From CAZOWW01 sp964583765 (GTDB taxonomy: Bacteria > Actinomycetota > Actinomycetes > Actinomycetales > Kineosporiaceae): a DNA stretch of 21,480 bases. The DNA is taken from assembly GCA_964583765.1 (NCBI GenBank), contig CAZOWW010000104.1, positions 1-21,480 of the forward strand. The letters are read 5' to 3'. Every line of letters begins with the position of its first letter. Position 1 is the stretch's first letter. Positions 21,374 to 21,480 of this stretch are shown here, in pieces. The position numbers and the translations under genes were made by a program. The notes below the pieces were generated by a model. That model was not told where the DNA came from, made no database searches, and saw only the letters and a program-made list of their open reading frames with translations.

Positions 21374-21480
21374 ATGTTCAGGATGCCCGATCCGCTCGCC
21401 CAGATCACCGGTCCCACGACCAAGGACCTGCGAGCCATCGAATCCGAAGAGCCCCTGTTGTCCGCGGAGCTGGACGTCCT
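21374..21480 (+). CDS. DUF6284-like protein, partial (runs off the window)
   Basis: ATG 21374 is preceded by GAAGGAG at 21357-21363. Only 35 residues are visible: MFRMPDPLAQITGP, then TKDLRAIESEEPLLSAELDV. The pattern of a short variable start followed by L..IE.E.P...AEL is what I recall for DUF6284, a small helical family encoded directly downstream of the GntR gene and operator in many actinomycete integrative elements. Function is unknown. It is probably the first gene of the element's rightward operon. Family assignment from so short a piece is tentative. Confidence 0.6.
   Translation, partial: MFRMPDPLAQITGPTTKDLRAIESEEPLLSAELDV

Larger units (their letters stand above)
16885..21480. 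mobile_element. Left end of an AICE-like integrative element (right end outside the window)
   Basis: The element is inferred from five things: a tRNA cut at the anticodon loop; a drop in GC content over about 17,530-18,850 and in parts of 19,150-20,700; decayed transposase sequence; a HutC/KorSA-like repressor facing a palindromic operator; and the start of a DUF6284-like gene, a family I associate with actinomycete integrative and conjugative elements. The retained 3' tRNA fragment with its own terminator implies that the intact tRNA, and usually the integrase, lie at the far right end. No integrase, replication or transfer gene is in the window, so the class is an inference. Confidence 0.6.

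Noticed and set aside
1..21480. CRISPR array or phage structural module
   Set aside because: No set of regularly spaced direct repeats with unique spacers was seen, and no capsid, tail, terminase or portal-like protein is encoded.

Overview
The window is about 70% GC for most of its length, with strongly G/C-biased third codon positions, GTG starts, several apparently leaderless or tightly spaced starts, and PadR, VanW and CbrC family genes. This points to a high-GC actinobacterium; I cannot name the genus. The left part (1 to about 16,840) looks like ordinary chromosome. The right part (about 16,885 to the end) looks like the left end of an actinomycete integrative and conjugative element (AICE-like).

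Chromosomal part, in order: a fusion of a DEDDh exonuclease with an inositol-monophosphatase-family phosphatase (255-1874, +); a PadR regulator with an overlapping membrane-protein gene behind a 13-bp palindromic operator (2034-3367, +); a zinc alcohol dehydrogenase (3690-4727, +) convergent with a zinc-free MDR/quinone-oxidoreductase-like gene (4871-5812, -), sharing a 13-bp-stem terminator; a TPR membrane protein (6029-7303, -) divergent from a VanW-family protein (7599-8573, +). A minus-strand run follows: HEAT-repeat protein, substrate-binding/GGDEF protein 1, CbrC-family protein (12587 down to 8700). A membrane protein with a Trp-Gln-Pro repeat tail (12652-13272, +) abuts an MFS drug-exporter fragment broken at both ends. 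Next comes substrate-binding/GGDEF protein 2 (13838-15949, -), a paralogue of the first. A short HEAT-like gene sits behind a textbook MerR-type promoter (16246-16678, +), with no MerR gene in view.

Mobile part: a terminator hairpin and the 3' half of a tRNA-Ala(TGC)-like gene on the minus strand (16798-16887) are followed by unrelated DNA instead of the 5' half, as at the attL-type end of an element integrated in a tRNA gene. To the right lie an 11-bp tandem repeat, a truncated small ORF, a lower-GC cassette encoding a secreted protein and a VanZ-family protein, a decayed IS5-type transposase, a glycosyltransferase translationally coupled to a HutC/KorSA-like GntR repressor, and a 19-bp inverted-repeat operator bracketing a strong forward promoter. 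A hairpin-rich leader of about 370 nt then precedes the start of a DUF6284-like gene that runs off the window. Replication, transfer, excisionase and integrase genes, and the intact tRNA, are predicted beyond the right edge.

The least ordinary items are the exonuclease-phosphatase fusion, the paired cytoplasmic sugar-sensor-like diguanylate cyclases that lack the canonical inhibitory site, the orphan MerR promoter, and the AICE control region with its glycosyltransferase cargo. All family calls come from reading the translated sequence, without a database search.
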